Shown here: one piece after another, positions 47,059 through 55,917 of the stretch | Position numbering within the stretch: the stretch's first letter is position 1 | How the letters are laid out: each line of letters starts with the position of its first letter | Source of the DNA: Gammaproteobacteria bacterium | GTDB taxonomy: Bacteria > Pseudomonadota > Gammaproteobacteria > Nevskiales > Nevskiaceae | Assembly: GCA_026398875.1 (NCBI GenBank) | Contig: JAPLSB010000009.1 | Location: forward strand, 248,001 to 312,000 | Length of the DNA stretch: 64,000 nt | Direction of reading: 5' to 3' | Notes under the pieces: model-generated | Told to the model about the DNA's origin: nothing | What the model saw: only the letters and a program-made list of their open reading frames with translations | Databases searched by the model: none | Translations under genes and position numbers: made by a program

Positions 47059-49475
47059 GTCTGAAGCCCCGCAAGACGACGGCCGATCTGCCGCGCATCG
47101 AAGGGCCGCTCGGTGGCCTGATCCAGGGCCTGTCGAACCTGCTGTTCAGCAACCGGGCGCTGATGCTCGGCATCTTCGCCGCGTTGACCGTGTTCCTCGC
47201 CTGGTCAGCCAGCGGGCTCAAGGTCGATGCCGGCTTCAAGAAGATGATCCCGCTCGAACATCCGTACATGAAGACGTTCACGGACTACGAGCAGACCTTC
47301 GGCGGCGCCAACCGCATCATCGTTGCGCTGATCCGCGAACCGGCCGCCGACGGCGCGCCGGCAACGACGATCTTCGACAAGGCCTTCATGGCCAGCCTGA
47401 AGGCGGCGACCGACGACCTGTTCTACATCAAGGGCGTTGATCGGCCGACGGTGCAGTCGCTGTTCACGCCGAACGTCCGCTTCATCGAGATCGTCGAAGG
47501 CGGCTTCGCCGGCGGCAACGTCATTCCGGCGACCTTCCAGGGCGAGCCGGAAGATCTGGAAACGGTGCGCCGCAACGTCCAGAAGGCGGGCCTCGTGGGG
47601 CGTCTGGTTTCGAACGACCTGCGCGGTGCCTTGATTCGCGCCGACCTGCTCGATGTCGATCCGGAAACCGGCGAAAAGCTGAACTACCCGCGTATCGCGG
47701 CGGAACTCGAAGCGCTGCGTGCGAAATACCAGAAGGATGGCGTGCAGGTGCACGTCATCGGCTTCGCCAAGGCGGTCGGCGACATCACCGAAGGCGCGAA
47801 GGGTGTCATCGCGTTCTTCCTGATCGCGTTCGTGATCACGTCGCTGCTGCTGCTCTGGTACACCAAGTCGGCAAAGCTGACCGGAGTCGCGCTGGTCTGT
47901 GCGCTGCTGCCGGTGCTGTGGCTGCTCGGCACCTTGCCGCTGGTCGGTTACGGCATCGATCCGCTGTCGATCCTGGTGCCGTTCCTGATCTTTTCGATCG
48001 GCTGCAGCCACGCGGTGCAGATGACCAATGCCTGGAAGGACGCGATCGCCGACGGCTTCGATCCCACCGACGCGTCGCGCTTCGCGTTCAGCCAGCTGTT
48101 CATTCCCGGCACGCTGGCGCTGGTCACCAATGCGCTCGGCTTCCTGGTGATCATGCTGATCGAGATCGACATCGTTCGCGAACTCGGCATCACGGCGACG
48201 CTCGGCGTGTCCCTGATGATCGTCACCAACAAGATGGTGCTGCCGATCCTGCTGACCTATCTGAACATCAGCCAGAAGACGCTGGACGCCAAGCTCAAGC
48301 TCGAAAACAGCTTCGATCCGTTCTGGCGCGCCTGCTCGCACTTCGCCGAGAAGCGCACGGCGGTCTGGGCCATTGCCGGTTCGGTGGTGCTGCTGGTGAT
48401 CGGCGTCTGGCTGGCGCGCGATCAGAAGGTCGGCGATCTCGGTTCCGGCTTGCCGGAACTGCGCGAGGACTCGCGCTACAACCGCGACAACGCGGCGATC
48501 ACCGGCAACTTCAAGATCGGCGTCGACGTCATCTCGATCGTCGTGCAGACCAAGGACATCGACGGCGCCTGTACCGATCACCGGGTGATGGACGCGATGG
48601 ACGCGTTCGAGTGGAAGATGAAGAACGTCGATGGCATCGCCAGCGCGATCTCTCTTCCCAGCATGGCCAAGATCGTCAACGCTGGCTTCAACGAAGGCTC
48701 GTTGCGCTGGCGCGTGCTGGCGCGCAATCGCGATGTGCTGGCGCAGGCGGTGACGCCGATCGACACCGGCACCGGTCTGCTGAACTCCGACTGCTCGGCG
48801 ATGCAGATGCTGTTCTTCACTAGCGATCACCAGGGCGAAACACTGGCTCACATCGTGCAGTCCGTGAAGGACTGGAACACCGCGTTCCATGCGCCGGACA
48901 GCGAGTTCGCCGAGATCGCGCCGAAGGTCGAGTTCAAGCTGGCGTCCGGCAATGCCGGCGTGATGGCGGCGACCAACGAAGCGGTCGAGGAAGCCGACAA
49001 GCACGAGCTGGCGGCGATCTTCGGCGCCATCACGCTGATGTGCCTGCTGACCTTCCGCTCGTTCGGCGCCACGCTGTGCATCATCCTGCCGCTGGCACTG
49101 GTGTCGCTGCTGAACAACGCGCTGATGGCCAGCTTGAGCATCGGCCTGAAGGTCTCGACCTTGCCGGTGATCGCGCTCGGTGTCGGCGTCGGTGTCGACT
49201 ACGGCATCTACCTGTACGACCGCATCGAGGTGCATCTGCACCACGGCATGAGTCTGGTCGAGGCGTTCTTCAACGCCCTGAAGGAACGCGGCGCGGCAGC
49301 CGCGTTCACCGCGGTGACGATGAGTCTCGGTGTCGCCACCTGGGCGTTCTCGGCGCTGAAGTTCCAGGCCGACATGGGCGTGCTGCTGAGCTTCATGTTC
49401 TTGGTCAACATGCTCGGCGCGCTGATCCTGCTGCCATCGCTGCTGGCGTTCTTCATCAAGGTGAAAAAGACCTGA
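47055..49475 (+). CDS. RND/MMPL-family transporter
   Basis: An 806-residue efflux-RND-superfamily protein of the MMPL/SSD type. It has an N-terminal helix (about 36-53), a periplasmic domain, five helices (about 250-420), a second periplasmic domain (about 440-640), then five more helices. The sterol-sensing-like region is LLPVLWLLGTLPLVGYGIDPLS and ALGVGVGVDYGIYLYDRIE. Such transporters move lipids or hydrophobic molecules. It closes the DUF1302-DUF1329-YCF48-MMPL operon. Confidence 0.92.
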   Translation: MSLKPRKTTADLPRIEGPLGGLIQGLSNLLFSNRALMLGIFAALTVFLAWSASGLKVDAGFKKMIPLEHPYMKTFTDYEQTFGGANRIIVALIREPAADGAPATTIFDKAFMASLKAATDDLFYIKGVDRPTVQSLFTPNVRFIEIVEGGFAGGNVIPATFQGEPEDLETVRRNVQKAGLVGRLVSNDLRGALIRADLLDVDPETGEKLNYPRIAAELEALRAKYQKDGVQVHVIGFAKAVGDITEGAKGVIAFFLIAFVITSLLLLWYTKSAKLTGVALVCALLPVLWLLGTLPLVGYGIDPLSILVPFLIFSIGCSHAVQMTNAWKDAIADGFDPTDASRFAFSQLFIPGTLALVTNALGFLVIMLIEIDIVRELGITATLGVSLMIVTNKMVLPILLTYLNISQKTLDAKLKLENSFDPFWRACSHFAEKRTAVWAIAGSVVLLVIGVWLARDQKVGDLGSGLPELREDSRYNRDNAAITGNFKIGVDVISIVVQTKDIDGACTDHRVMDAMDAFEWKMKNVDGIASAISLPSMAKIVNAGFNEGSLRWRVLARNRDVLAQAVTPIDTGTGLLNSDCSAMQMLFFTSDHQGETLAHIVQSVKDWNTAFHAPDSEFAEIAPKVEFKLASGNAGVMAATNEAVEEADKHELAAIFGAITLMCLLTFRSFGATLCIILPLALVSLLNNALMASLSIGLKVSTLPVIALGVGVGVDYGIYLYDRIEVHLHHGMSLVEAFFNALKERGAAAAFTAVTMSLGVATWAFSALKFQADMGVLLSFMFLVNMLGALILLPSLLAFFIKVKKT

Positions 49476-49532
49476 GGCGGCCAGCTTCAGGACCGTTCGG
49501 AAGATCCGCGTTCGCGCTGCCGCGCGTTCGCG

Positions 49533-49538
49533 GATAAT
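49533..49538 (+). promoter_or_regulatory. -10 box close to the 2OG oxygenase start
   Basis: GATAAT ends nine bases before the ATG at 49548, giving a very short or absent leader if used. It resembles the arrangement at 24165. The -35 region is poor. Confidence 0.35.
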
Positions 49539-49547
49539 CCGCTCCCC

Positions 49548-50300
49548 ATGAATCTGCCTCCGCCCAAGCCCGCCGTCATCGGCCTGCCGTCACTGCCGAA
49601 ACTGCGTGCCACGATCGAGGCCGACGGTTTCGCGTTTGTCAGCAGCGCGGCGATGCAGGGGGCGTTGCTGGCCGCCGGCTCGATGGTCGACTGGCCGGCG
49701 TTCAGCGCCAGCTGGAACGATCTGGCGGTCGATACCTTCATGGCCGATGGCGGCCGCTACCGCCGTCGCCGCCATGCGGTCTATGCCGTCGAAGCGGGCG
49801 CTGCCATCGTCCGCGAAGCGCATCAGCCGCACTGGCAGGGGCTGGAGTACAACCCGTTGAATGGCGGCGTCGCGCGCTGGTTCGAGCCGGTCACGGCGGC
49901 CATCGGCAATGGCGACAGCATCAACACGATCCTGCGCTGGTGTGCCGGCCTGTTTGGGCGACTGTCGCCGGAGGTCGCCGCCTGGCGCGTCGAGGTCCAC
50001 CAGTTCCGCATCGAGGCCGGGCCCGGTGTGGCCGGTCAGCCGACCCCGGAAGGCGCGCATCGCGACGGTGTCGATCATGTGCTGGTGCTGATGATCCGCC
50101 GCCACAACATCGTCGAAGGCACGACCACGATCATTGGCCCGGACGACAGCGAACTCGGCAGCTTCACGCTGACCCACCCGTTCGATGCCGCCCTGGTCGA
50201 CGACAGCCGCGTGCGCCACGGCGTGACGCCGGTCGAAGCGCAGGACCCGACGCAGCCGGCCTGGCGCGATGTGCTGGTGGTGACGTTCAAGCGGCGCTGA
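49548..50300 (+). CDS. 2-oxoglutarate/Fe(II) dioxygenase family protein
   Basis: A 250-residue protein resembling the 2OG-Fe dioxygenase family of amino-acid hydroxylases. The metal motif is EGAHRDGVDHV (His-x-Asp) and a distal His in DSRVRHGVTPV; the Arg that binds 2-oxoglutarate could be that in RVRH or RRH. VEVHQFRIEAGPGV (about 147) is conserved in the family. The substrate is unknown. It is alone between the MMPL operon and a convergent gene. Confidence 0.78.
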   Translation: MNLPPPKPAVIGLPSLPKLRATIEADGFAFVSSAAMQGALLAAGSMVDWPAFSASWNDLAVDTFMADGGRYRRRRHAVYAVEAGAAIVREAHQPHWQGLEYNPLNGGVARWFEPVTAAIGNGDSINTILRWCAGLFGRLSPEVAAWRVEVHQFRIEAGPGVAGQPTPEGAHRDGVDHVLVLMIRRHNIVEGTTTIIGPDDSELGSFTLTHPFDAALVDDSRVRHGVTPVEAQDPTQPAWRDVLVVTFKRR

Positions 50301-50375
50301 GGGCGCGCTGTCCTGCTCGGGCTGGATGTCTCATGCCATCCCTGGCGAGGCCGCGTCCTTCCTGAGCTGGCCCCG

Positions 50376-50422
50376 GCCCGGTCATCCATGACCGGGCGCC
50401 TGATATGCGCGAGCAGTGCTCG
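50376..50422. terminator. Two hairpins between convergent genes
   Basis: GCCCGGTCAT-N2-ATGACCGGGC (50376-50397) is a perfect 10-base dyad. A second, GCGAGCA-N1-TGCTCGC (50408-50422), follows. They lie between the oxygenase and hydrolase stops and likely act on one or both strands. Confidence 0.6.
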
Positions 50423-50428
50423 CCGATC

Positions 50429-51028
50429 TCAGGCCCAGGCGTCCGCGTTCTTCACGACGACATTGAAGCCATCGGCAATCTCGGCCAGTGCCGTGTCGTG
50501 CACCTGCGACGCCGGAATGGTGCCGCCGAGGGCGCCCGGCAGCGGCCGTGTCGCGCAGGCATCGGCGACCACCGTTGCCCGGTAGCCGTGATCGGTGGCC
50601 GAGCGGGCGGTTGCCGAAATGCACATGTGGGTCATCGCGCCGGCAATGATCACCTCGCTGCGGCCGGTGGCTTTCAGCGCATCGGCCAGGCCGGTTGCAG
50701 TGAAGCAGTTCGGATAGTTCTTCTCGATCACCGTTTCGCAGGCCAACGGTTTCACCGCATCGATCAGACCGAAGTAAGGGCCGGTCGGATCGAAGATCGG
50801 CGCGCCTGGGCCGGTCTTGTGCTGGAAGTGGAATACCGGCACGCCGTTGGCGCGCGCCAGCGCCAGCAGCTTCTTCGTTTCAGTCAGCGCGCGATCGAGC
50901 TGGTCGAGCTTCAGTGCGCCGCTCTGGTATTCGTTCTGCAGGTCGATCACCAGCAGCGCGGAATTGCCCAGCGGTGATGGCGTCAGCGGCGCGCCGGCGA
51001 TCTGGGTCAGGGTCTTGGGGTCGGCCAT
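50429..51028 (-). CDS. Isochorismatase-like cysteine hydrolase
   Basis: A 199-residue cysteine hydrolase with GGAGAG ribosome site. The catalytic triad is Asp in LLVIDLQNEY (about 30), Lys in VIEKNYPNCF (about 104), and Cys in THMCISATARSA (about 137). The substrate could be an amide such as nicotinamide or a biuret-like compound; the fold alone does not tell. It lies upstream of nothing and downstream of msrB by 105 bases. Confidence 0.9.
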   Translation of the reverse strand: MADPKTLTQIAGAPLTPSPLGNSALLVIDLQNEYQSGALKLDQLDRALTETKKLLALARANGVPVFHFQHKTGPGAPIFDPTGPYFGLIDAVKPLACETVIEKNYPNCFTATGLADALKATGRSEVIIAGAMTHMCISATARSATDHGYRATVVADACATRPLPGALGGTIPASQVHDTALAEIADGFNVVVKNADAWA

Positions 51029-51133
51029 GCGGCGCTCTCCTCGGTCAGGCTCGTTATCGTGGTTGGTACGTTGCGTGGACCGTAGCAGGGCCGGCAACAC
51101 TCGCCCATGCGGGCGAGCCAGACCGGCCCGGTC

Positions 51134-51652
51134 TCAGGCGGCGTCGCTGTGTTGCGGGATCGGCTGGCCGTCGTCGAAGAACGCCATCGATACCGAGTTC
51201 AGGCAGTAGCGCTGGCCGCTCGGCTTCGGGCCGTCGTTGAACACGTGGCCGAGGTGACCGTCGCAGCGCCGGCAGCGGATCTCGGTACGAATCATCCCGT
51301 AGCTGTAGTCCGAGATATTGCGGACGTGGCTGGCATCGAACGGTTCGAAAAAGCTCGGCCAGCCGGTGCCGGAATCGAACTTGGCGATCGACCGGAACAG
51401 CGGCAGGCCGCACAAGCGGCAGGCGTAGACGCCGTCCTTCTTGTTGTCGTTGAAGTGCCCGCAGAAGGCGCGTTCGGTGCCGTGTTCCAGCAGCACGCGG
51501 CGCTCCTCGGCGTTCAGACCCTGGGCCAGCGTCTGCTTCAGCGTGTCGCTGAGCGGTCGCAGATCGTAGCCGCTGGGGCTGACAGTGATTGTCGGGCCAG
51601 CATCGCTGGCGTCCTGCTTGCCGGCAGCCGGCTTCTTGTCGAACAGACTCAT
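51134..51652 (-). CDS. msrB: Peptide methionine-R-sulfoxide reductase
   Basis: A 172-residue zinc-containing MsrB. Zinc Cys pairs are in YACRLCGLPLF and RCRRCDGHLGHVF. The catalytic Cys is in QRYCLNSVSMAF. GTGWPSFF is the substrate loop. It is coupled to msrA by ATGA. The N-terminal MSLFDKK matches the N-terminus known from E. coli MsrA, although this is MsrB. Confidence 0.96.
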   Translation of the reverse strand: MSLFDKKPAAGKQDASDAGPTITVSPSGYDLRPLSDTLKQTLAQGLNAEERRVLLEHGTERAFCGHFNDNKKDGVYACRLCGLPLFRSIAKFDSGTGWPSFFEPFDASHVRNISDYSYGMIRTEIRCRRCDGHLGHVFNDGPKPSGQRYCLNSVSMAFFDDGQPIPQHSDAA

Positions 51653-52278
51653 TTGCGGAGGTACTCGGTGAACTTGTGTTCCAGCTTGTCGACCTTCGGC
51701 GCCGCCACGCCAGCGATGTACGGCTGGCCGGGGTTCCGGATCGCGTAGTCCTGATGATAGGTCTCGGCGATGTAGAAGCGCTCCAGCGGGGTCAGCACCG
51801 TCACGATCGGGCTGCGGAACACCTGTGCGGCGTCCAGCTGGGCGATGTAGGCGGCCGCGACATCGCGCTCCGCTTCGCTCTGGAAGAAGATCGCCGAGCG
51901 GTACTGCCGGCCGCGGTCATTGCCCTGGCGATCGAGCTGCGTCGGGTCGTGCGCTACCGCAAACAGCACCTTCAGCAGCTGGCCGTAGGAAATCACCGCC
52001 GGGTCGTAGACGATCTTCACGACTTCGGCGTGGTTGGTGCGGCCCGTGCAGACGGCATCGTAGTTGGCGGTGTCGGCAGTGCCGCCGGCATAGCCGGAGA
52101 TCACATCCGAGACGCCATCGAGCCGCTCGAAAACGGCTTCGACGCACCAGAAGCAGCCGGCAGCGAACACGGCTTCCTGAGGGCCGGGGATCGTCGCTGC
52201 CAGGTCGCGAGCCGGATCGGGGAAGCCGGAGTGGTCGGCGCGGCGCGCGGCCGCGGGAAGTTCGCAAACGGTGTTCAT
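51649..52278 (-). CDS. msrA: Peptide methionine-S-sulfoxide reductase
   Basis: A 209-residue MsrA. The active-site motif is GCFWCVEAVFERLDGV, with the catalytic Cys, in the usual GCFWG/C form. VISGYAGGTADTANYDAVCTGRTNHAEVV and QYRSAIFFQ follow. The ATG at 52278 gives the family length; an in-frame ATG at 52365 would add 29 residues without a clear ribosome site. It is coupled to msrB, so both diastereomers are repaired together. Confidence 0.96.
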   Translation of the reverse strand: MNTVCELPAAARRADHSGFPDPARDLAATIPGPQEAVFAAGCFWCVEAVFERLDGVSDVISGYAGGTADTANYDAVCTGRTNHAEVVKIVYDPAVISYGQLLKVLFAVAHDPTQLDRQGNDRGRQYRSAIFFQSEAERDVAAAYIAQLDAAQVFRSPIVTVLTPLERFYIAETYHQDYAIRNPGQPYIAGVAAPKVDKLEHKFTEYLRK

Positions 52279-52448
52279 GGTTTTCTCGCTGAACGAAGTG
52301 GATGAGGCTGCAGCCGTTGCCGCCGGAGCGGGGCGCGCAAGCCATCGGGCGAGCAGGCGGATCATGCGCCGAATCGTCGTGCCCGGTGCCCGATGCGATC
52401 TGTACCGGCGCGTTCCGGATTCATGACCGATGCGGCAGCGCCGGTGGT

Positions 52449-52868
<420 letters not shown>

Positions 52869-53116
52869 GATCGGAGTCCCAGACGGAAAGGATCGAAGCG
52901 GCTTGCGCGGCGGTCCGGCGACCGTCTCTGGCGCTTCGCCCGGTCAACAAACGATGGGGCGGCCGGGCGTCGGTTCAACCGCGGGGCAGGCCTCAGGCGC
53001 GTGCGCAGGCTTGCCCAGGGTGTCGCCGCGCGCGCGATCAACGCATCGCTGCAACATCGCCGGACCATTCTTGCGCTGGACACACAGGTTCGCAAAAGTC
53101 GGCTAGAGTCAAGGAC

Positions 53117-53716
53117 ATGATGCATTCGATCCTCAAGCTTGATATCGGTGGCATGCCGGTTGGCTGGATTCGTTGGCAGACCGCTGCAACGCTTTACGCC
53201 CGAGACTGCGTGCGCTGGGAGACTGGCGCCGAACGCTTCATCGTCCGCGGCGGCATCAACGCCCGCACCGGGCAACCATCCGAACTGCGGATTGGCTCGA
53301 TCATCGCCGTCGCCGACCGCTCGCGACGCCATAACGGTGGCAACGCGCCGCTGCTGACCAATCGCACGCTGTTCCAGCGCGACAAGAATCTCTGCCTGTA
53401 CTGCGGCCGGCAGTTTTCGCCGAACGAACTGACCCGCGACCACATCGTCCCCGCGTCGCGCGGCGGCGATTCGATCTGGGAAAACTGCGTCACCGCCTGC
53501 CGCGCCTGCAACCAGTACAAGGACGACCGCACGCCCGAGGAAGCCGGCATGAAGCTGCTGGCGGTGCCGTACATCCCGAATCTGGCGCAGTACCTGATCC
53601 TGTCGAATCGCAGGATCCTGGCCGACCAGATGGAGTTCCTGCTCGCCTACGCGCGCAAGAAGGTTGCATGTCAGCCGCTAATTAGGTCAGACAACGCTAA
53701 ATCCCTGCGTCAATGA
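53117..53716 (+). CDS. HNH endonuclease-like protein
   Basis: A 199-residue protein with a zinc/HNH nuclease module (about 94-140): CLYCGRQF and CRACNQYK pairs and TRDHIVPASRGG with the catalytic His. Such stand-alone HNH proteins are common in gammaproteobacteria and their role is not clear. The last 15 or so residues after AYARKK are not typical of the family and lie close to the IS relic, so the native end may be lost. Confidence 0.85.
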   Translation: MMHSILKLDIGGMPVGWIRWQTAATLYARDCVRWETGAERFIVRGGINARTGQPSELRIGSIIAVADRSRRHNGGNAPLLTNRTLFQRDKNLCLYCGRQFSPNELTRDHIVPASRGGDSIWENCVTACRACNQYKDDRTPEEAGMKLLAVPYIPNLAQYLILSNRRILADQMEFLLAYARKKVACQPLIRSDNAKSLRQ

Positions 53717-53934
53717 GCCAATTGGTTTGCGAAGGTCGCGCCAGCAAAATCAATCGCTTGCCCACAATCGAAACCGACTCCTAAGGCGCTCGCTGACGAT
53801 CTGCCAGGGCGCACCAGTCGACGCCGGCACTCGCCCCAGCTCATCTTCGGCTATCTGCAATAGGTGGTTGTGGACCGGCCAGCTTTTCGTAGACACCTCA
53901 GTTGCCATAATTGATGGCAATCACCGAGGTGTTT

Positions 53935-54189
53935 ATGAGCAGCAACCGGCAGTACACGGATGAGTTCAGGAGCGAGGCGGTGAAGCAGGTCGTGGAGCGC
54001 GGCTTAACGGTGGTGGACGTGGCGACGCGGGTCAGGGTTCCGAAGCACACGTTGTACGGCTGGGTACAGAGCGCACGAAAAGCTTCCCGAGCAGGCGTTG
54101 TCGTGGCCGCGGTGGCGGTCAGCGATTCTGCCGAGGTGCGCCGGCTCAAGGCCGAGCTGAGGCGGGTTACCGAAGAGCGCGACGGCGAA
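53935..54189 (+). pseudogene. IS3 OrfA fragment
   Basis: From the ATG at 53935 it encodes about 85 residues of an IS3/IS911 OrfA: YTDEFRSEAVKQVVERGL, then the HTH and leucine-zipper-like AEVRRLKAELRRVTEERD. The IS30 end follows at once, so the reading frame runs into foreign sequence. A normal OrfA would continue with LKKAAAYFA-like residues. Confidence 0.88.
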
Positions 54190-55629
54190 TTCAATCGGTC
54201 GTCGCAACATCTCGAAAAAGGAGATGTTGGATGGGGCGTGGGAAGGGTCGGGGGGCTGAGCAGACGGGGCGCGCGCCGACGTATTCGCCGGGGCGACCGG
54301 GGGTCAATCAGCGAGATACCAAGGTGGCATTCTGGAAGCGGATCGCCGAAGGCTTGGAGAGTGATGCGGCGGCTCAGGAATGCGGGGTGTCACAACCGCT
54401 GGGTCCGCGCTGGTTCCGCGAGGCGGGCGGTATGCCGCCGATCAGCCTGAAGCTGCACTCGGGGCGATATCTATCGTTTTCCGAACGCGAGGACATCGCC
54501 TTGCTGAGAGCGCAGGGCATGAGCGTCCGAGAAATTGCGCGACGATTAGCGAGATCGCCATCCACGATCTCGCGCGAACTTCGCCGCAATGCAGCAACGC
54601 GCGGATGGACGCTGGAATACCGTGCCACCGTCGCTCAATGGAAAGCCGAGAAGGCCGCCGAGCGTCCCAAGGTTTCGAGGCTCGCGGGGAATGAGCCGCT
54701 CCGGGCGTATGTTCAGGCCCGGCCCGGAGGAATCGTCACCAGCGCAGGCGGCAAGGCATTCGCGGGACCGGAGGTCCCCTGGAAGGGGCGGAGACATGGC
54801 CGACGATCGGATCGGCGCTGGGGACGGTCCTGGAGTCCCGAGTAGATCAGTCGCAGACTTTCGATTGACTTCCCGCATGATCCATCGATGCGAATTTCCC
54901 ACGAATCAATCTACCAGGCGCTCTACGTGCAAGGCTGCGGCGCACTCCGGAGAGAACTGACCGCATGCTTGGGGACTGGCCGCGCGCTTCGACTCCCACG
55001 TGCGAGGACAGAGCAGCGCGGGAAGCATTAACTGACTCCTGAAACCATGATCAGCCAACGGCCGGCCGAAGTCGCAGACCGTGCCGTGCCCGGGCATTGG
55101 GGAGGCGACATCATTCTCGGCTTGAAGAGTTCTGCGATCGGGACTTTGGTGGAGCGGACGACGCGATTCACGATGCTGCTGCACTTGCCGCCCATGCCTG
55201 AGCACCGTCTCGGCATTCGCGAGAGAAATGGTCCTGCCTTGGCTGGTCATGGGGCAGAAGCGGTGCGAAACGCGATCGCAAAGAAGATCGGAAAGCTTCC
55301 GCTGCATTTGCGTCAATTGCTGACCTGAGACCAGGGTGCCGAGATCGCTCAGCACGGAAAGTTGCGCATCCAGACCGGAATCGTCATCTAATTCTGTAAT
55401 CCGCGCAGCCCTTGGCAGCGAGGGACAAATGAAAACACGAATGGATTGCTGCGACAGTATTTCCCGAACGGGACTGATGTCAGCCGCTATCAGGAGCGAG
55501 AGCTCGACGCCGTCGTCGAAGCACTGAACGCCAGACCGCGGAAAACGCTCAACCGGAAGACCCAGGCAGAAGCTTTCAACGAGCTGCTATTGTCTTCACA
55601 GCAATCATGTGTTGCAACGACGTATTGAA
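54190..55629 (+). mobile_element. IS30-family element inserted in the IS3 relic
   Basis: Imperfect terminal inverted repeats: TTCAATCGGTCGTCGCAACA at 54190-54209 and, reversed, TTCAATACGTCGTTGCAACA at 55610-55629. The element carries one transposase reading frame with four stops. Flanking IS3 sequence does not rejoin if the element is removed, so a deletion of the IS3 middle took place. Confidence 0.85.
54231..55628 (+). pseudogene. IS30 transposase, one frame with four internal stops
   Basis: Reading straight through from the ATG at 54231, the frame is continuously homologous to IS30 transposases: the HTH in [72 protein letters not shown] with the first catalytic Asp, and NENTNGLLRQYFP with the last Glu. 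Four in-frame stops interrupt it: TAG at 54843, TAA at 55029, TGA at 55326 and TAA at 55389. No frameshift is needed to join the pieces. It is dead or, less likely, read through. Confidence 0.9.
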
Positions 55630-55917
55630 CATGGGCAGTTCACCGGCAGCGACTGGGCCCCGTTCCTGAAAGCGCACAGGATGCAGCCGAGCATGAGCCG
55701 TCTCGGAAACTGCCACGACAACGCGGTGGCAGAAAGCTTCTTCAGCGCCTTGAAGAAGGAACGGATCAAACGACAGATCTACCCGACGCGGGCTAACACG
55801 GCTTCGGACGTGTTCGACTACATCGAGATGTTCTATAACCTGATCCGCCGGCATGGTTCCGTTGGCGGGCTATCACCCGTAGAGTTCGAAAAGAGTTACG
55901 TGCTAAGCGGCGACTGA
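55630..55917 (+). pseudogene. IS3 OrfB C-terminal fragment
   Basis: About 95 residues of an IS3 OrfB transposase: HGQFTGSDWAPFLKAH, SRLGNCHDNAVAESFFSAL with the last catalytic Glu, KKERIKRQIY and DVFDYIEMFYN. The first two catalytic Asp residues and about two-thirds of OrfB are absent. Confidence 0.9.

Noticed and set aside
47205..49244. A 679-codon minus-strand frame antisense to the MMPL gene
   Set aside because: The plus-strand transporter is clear; the antisense product is His/Gln/Arg-rich shadow.
55446..55628. A separate small gene of 60 codons
   Set aside because: It is in frame with and homologous to the end of the IS30 transposase, so it is part of that pseudogene.
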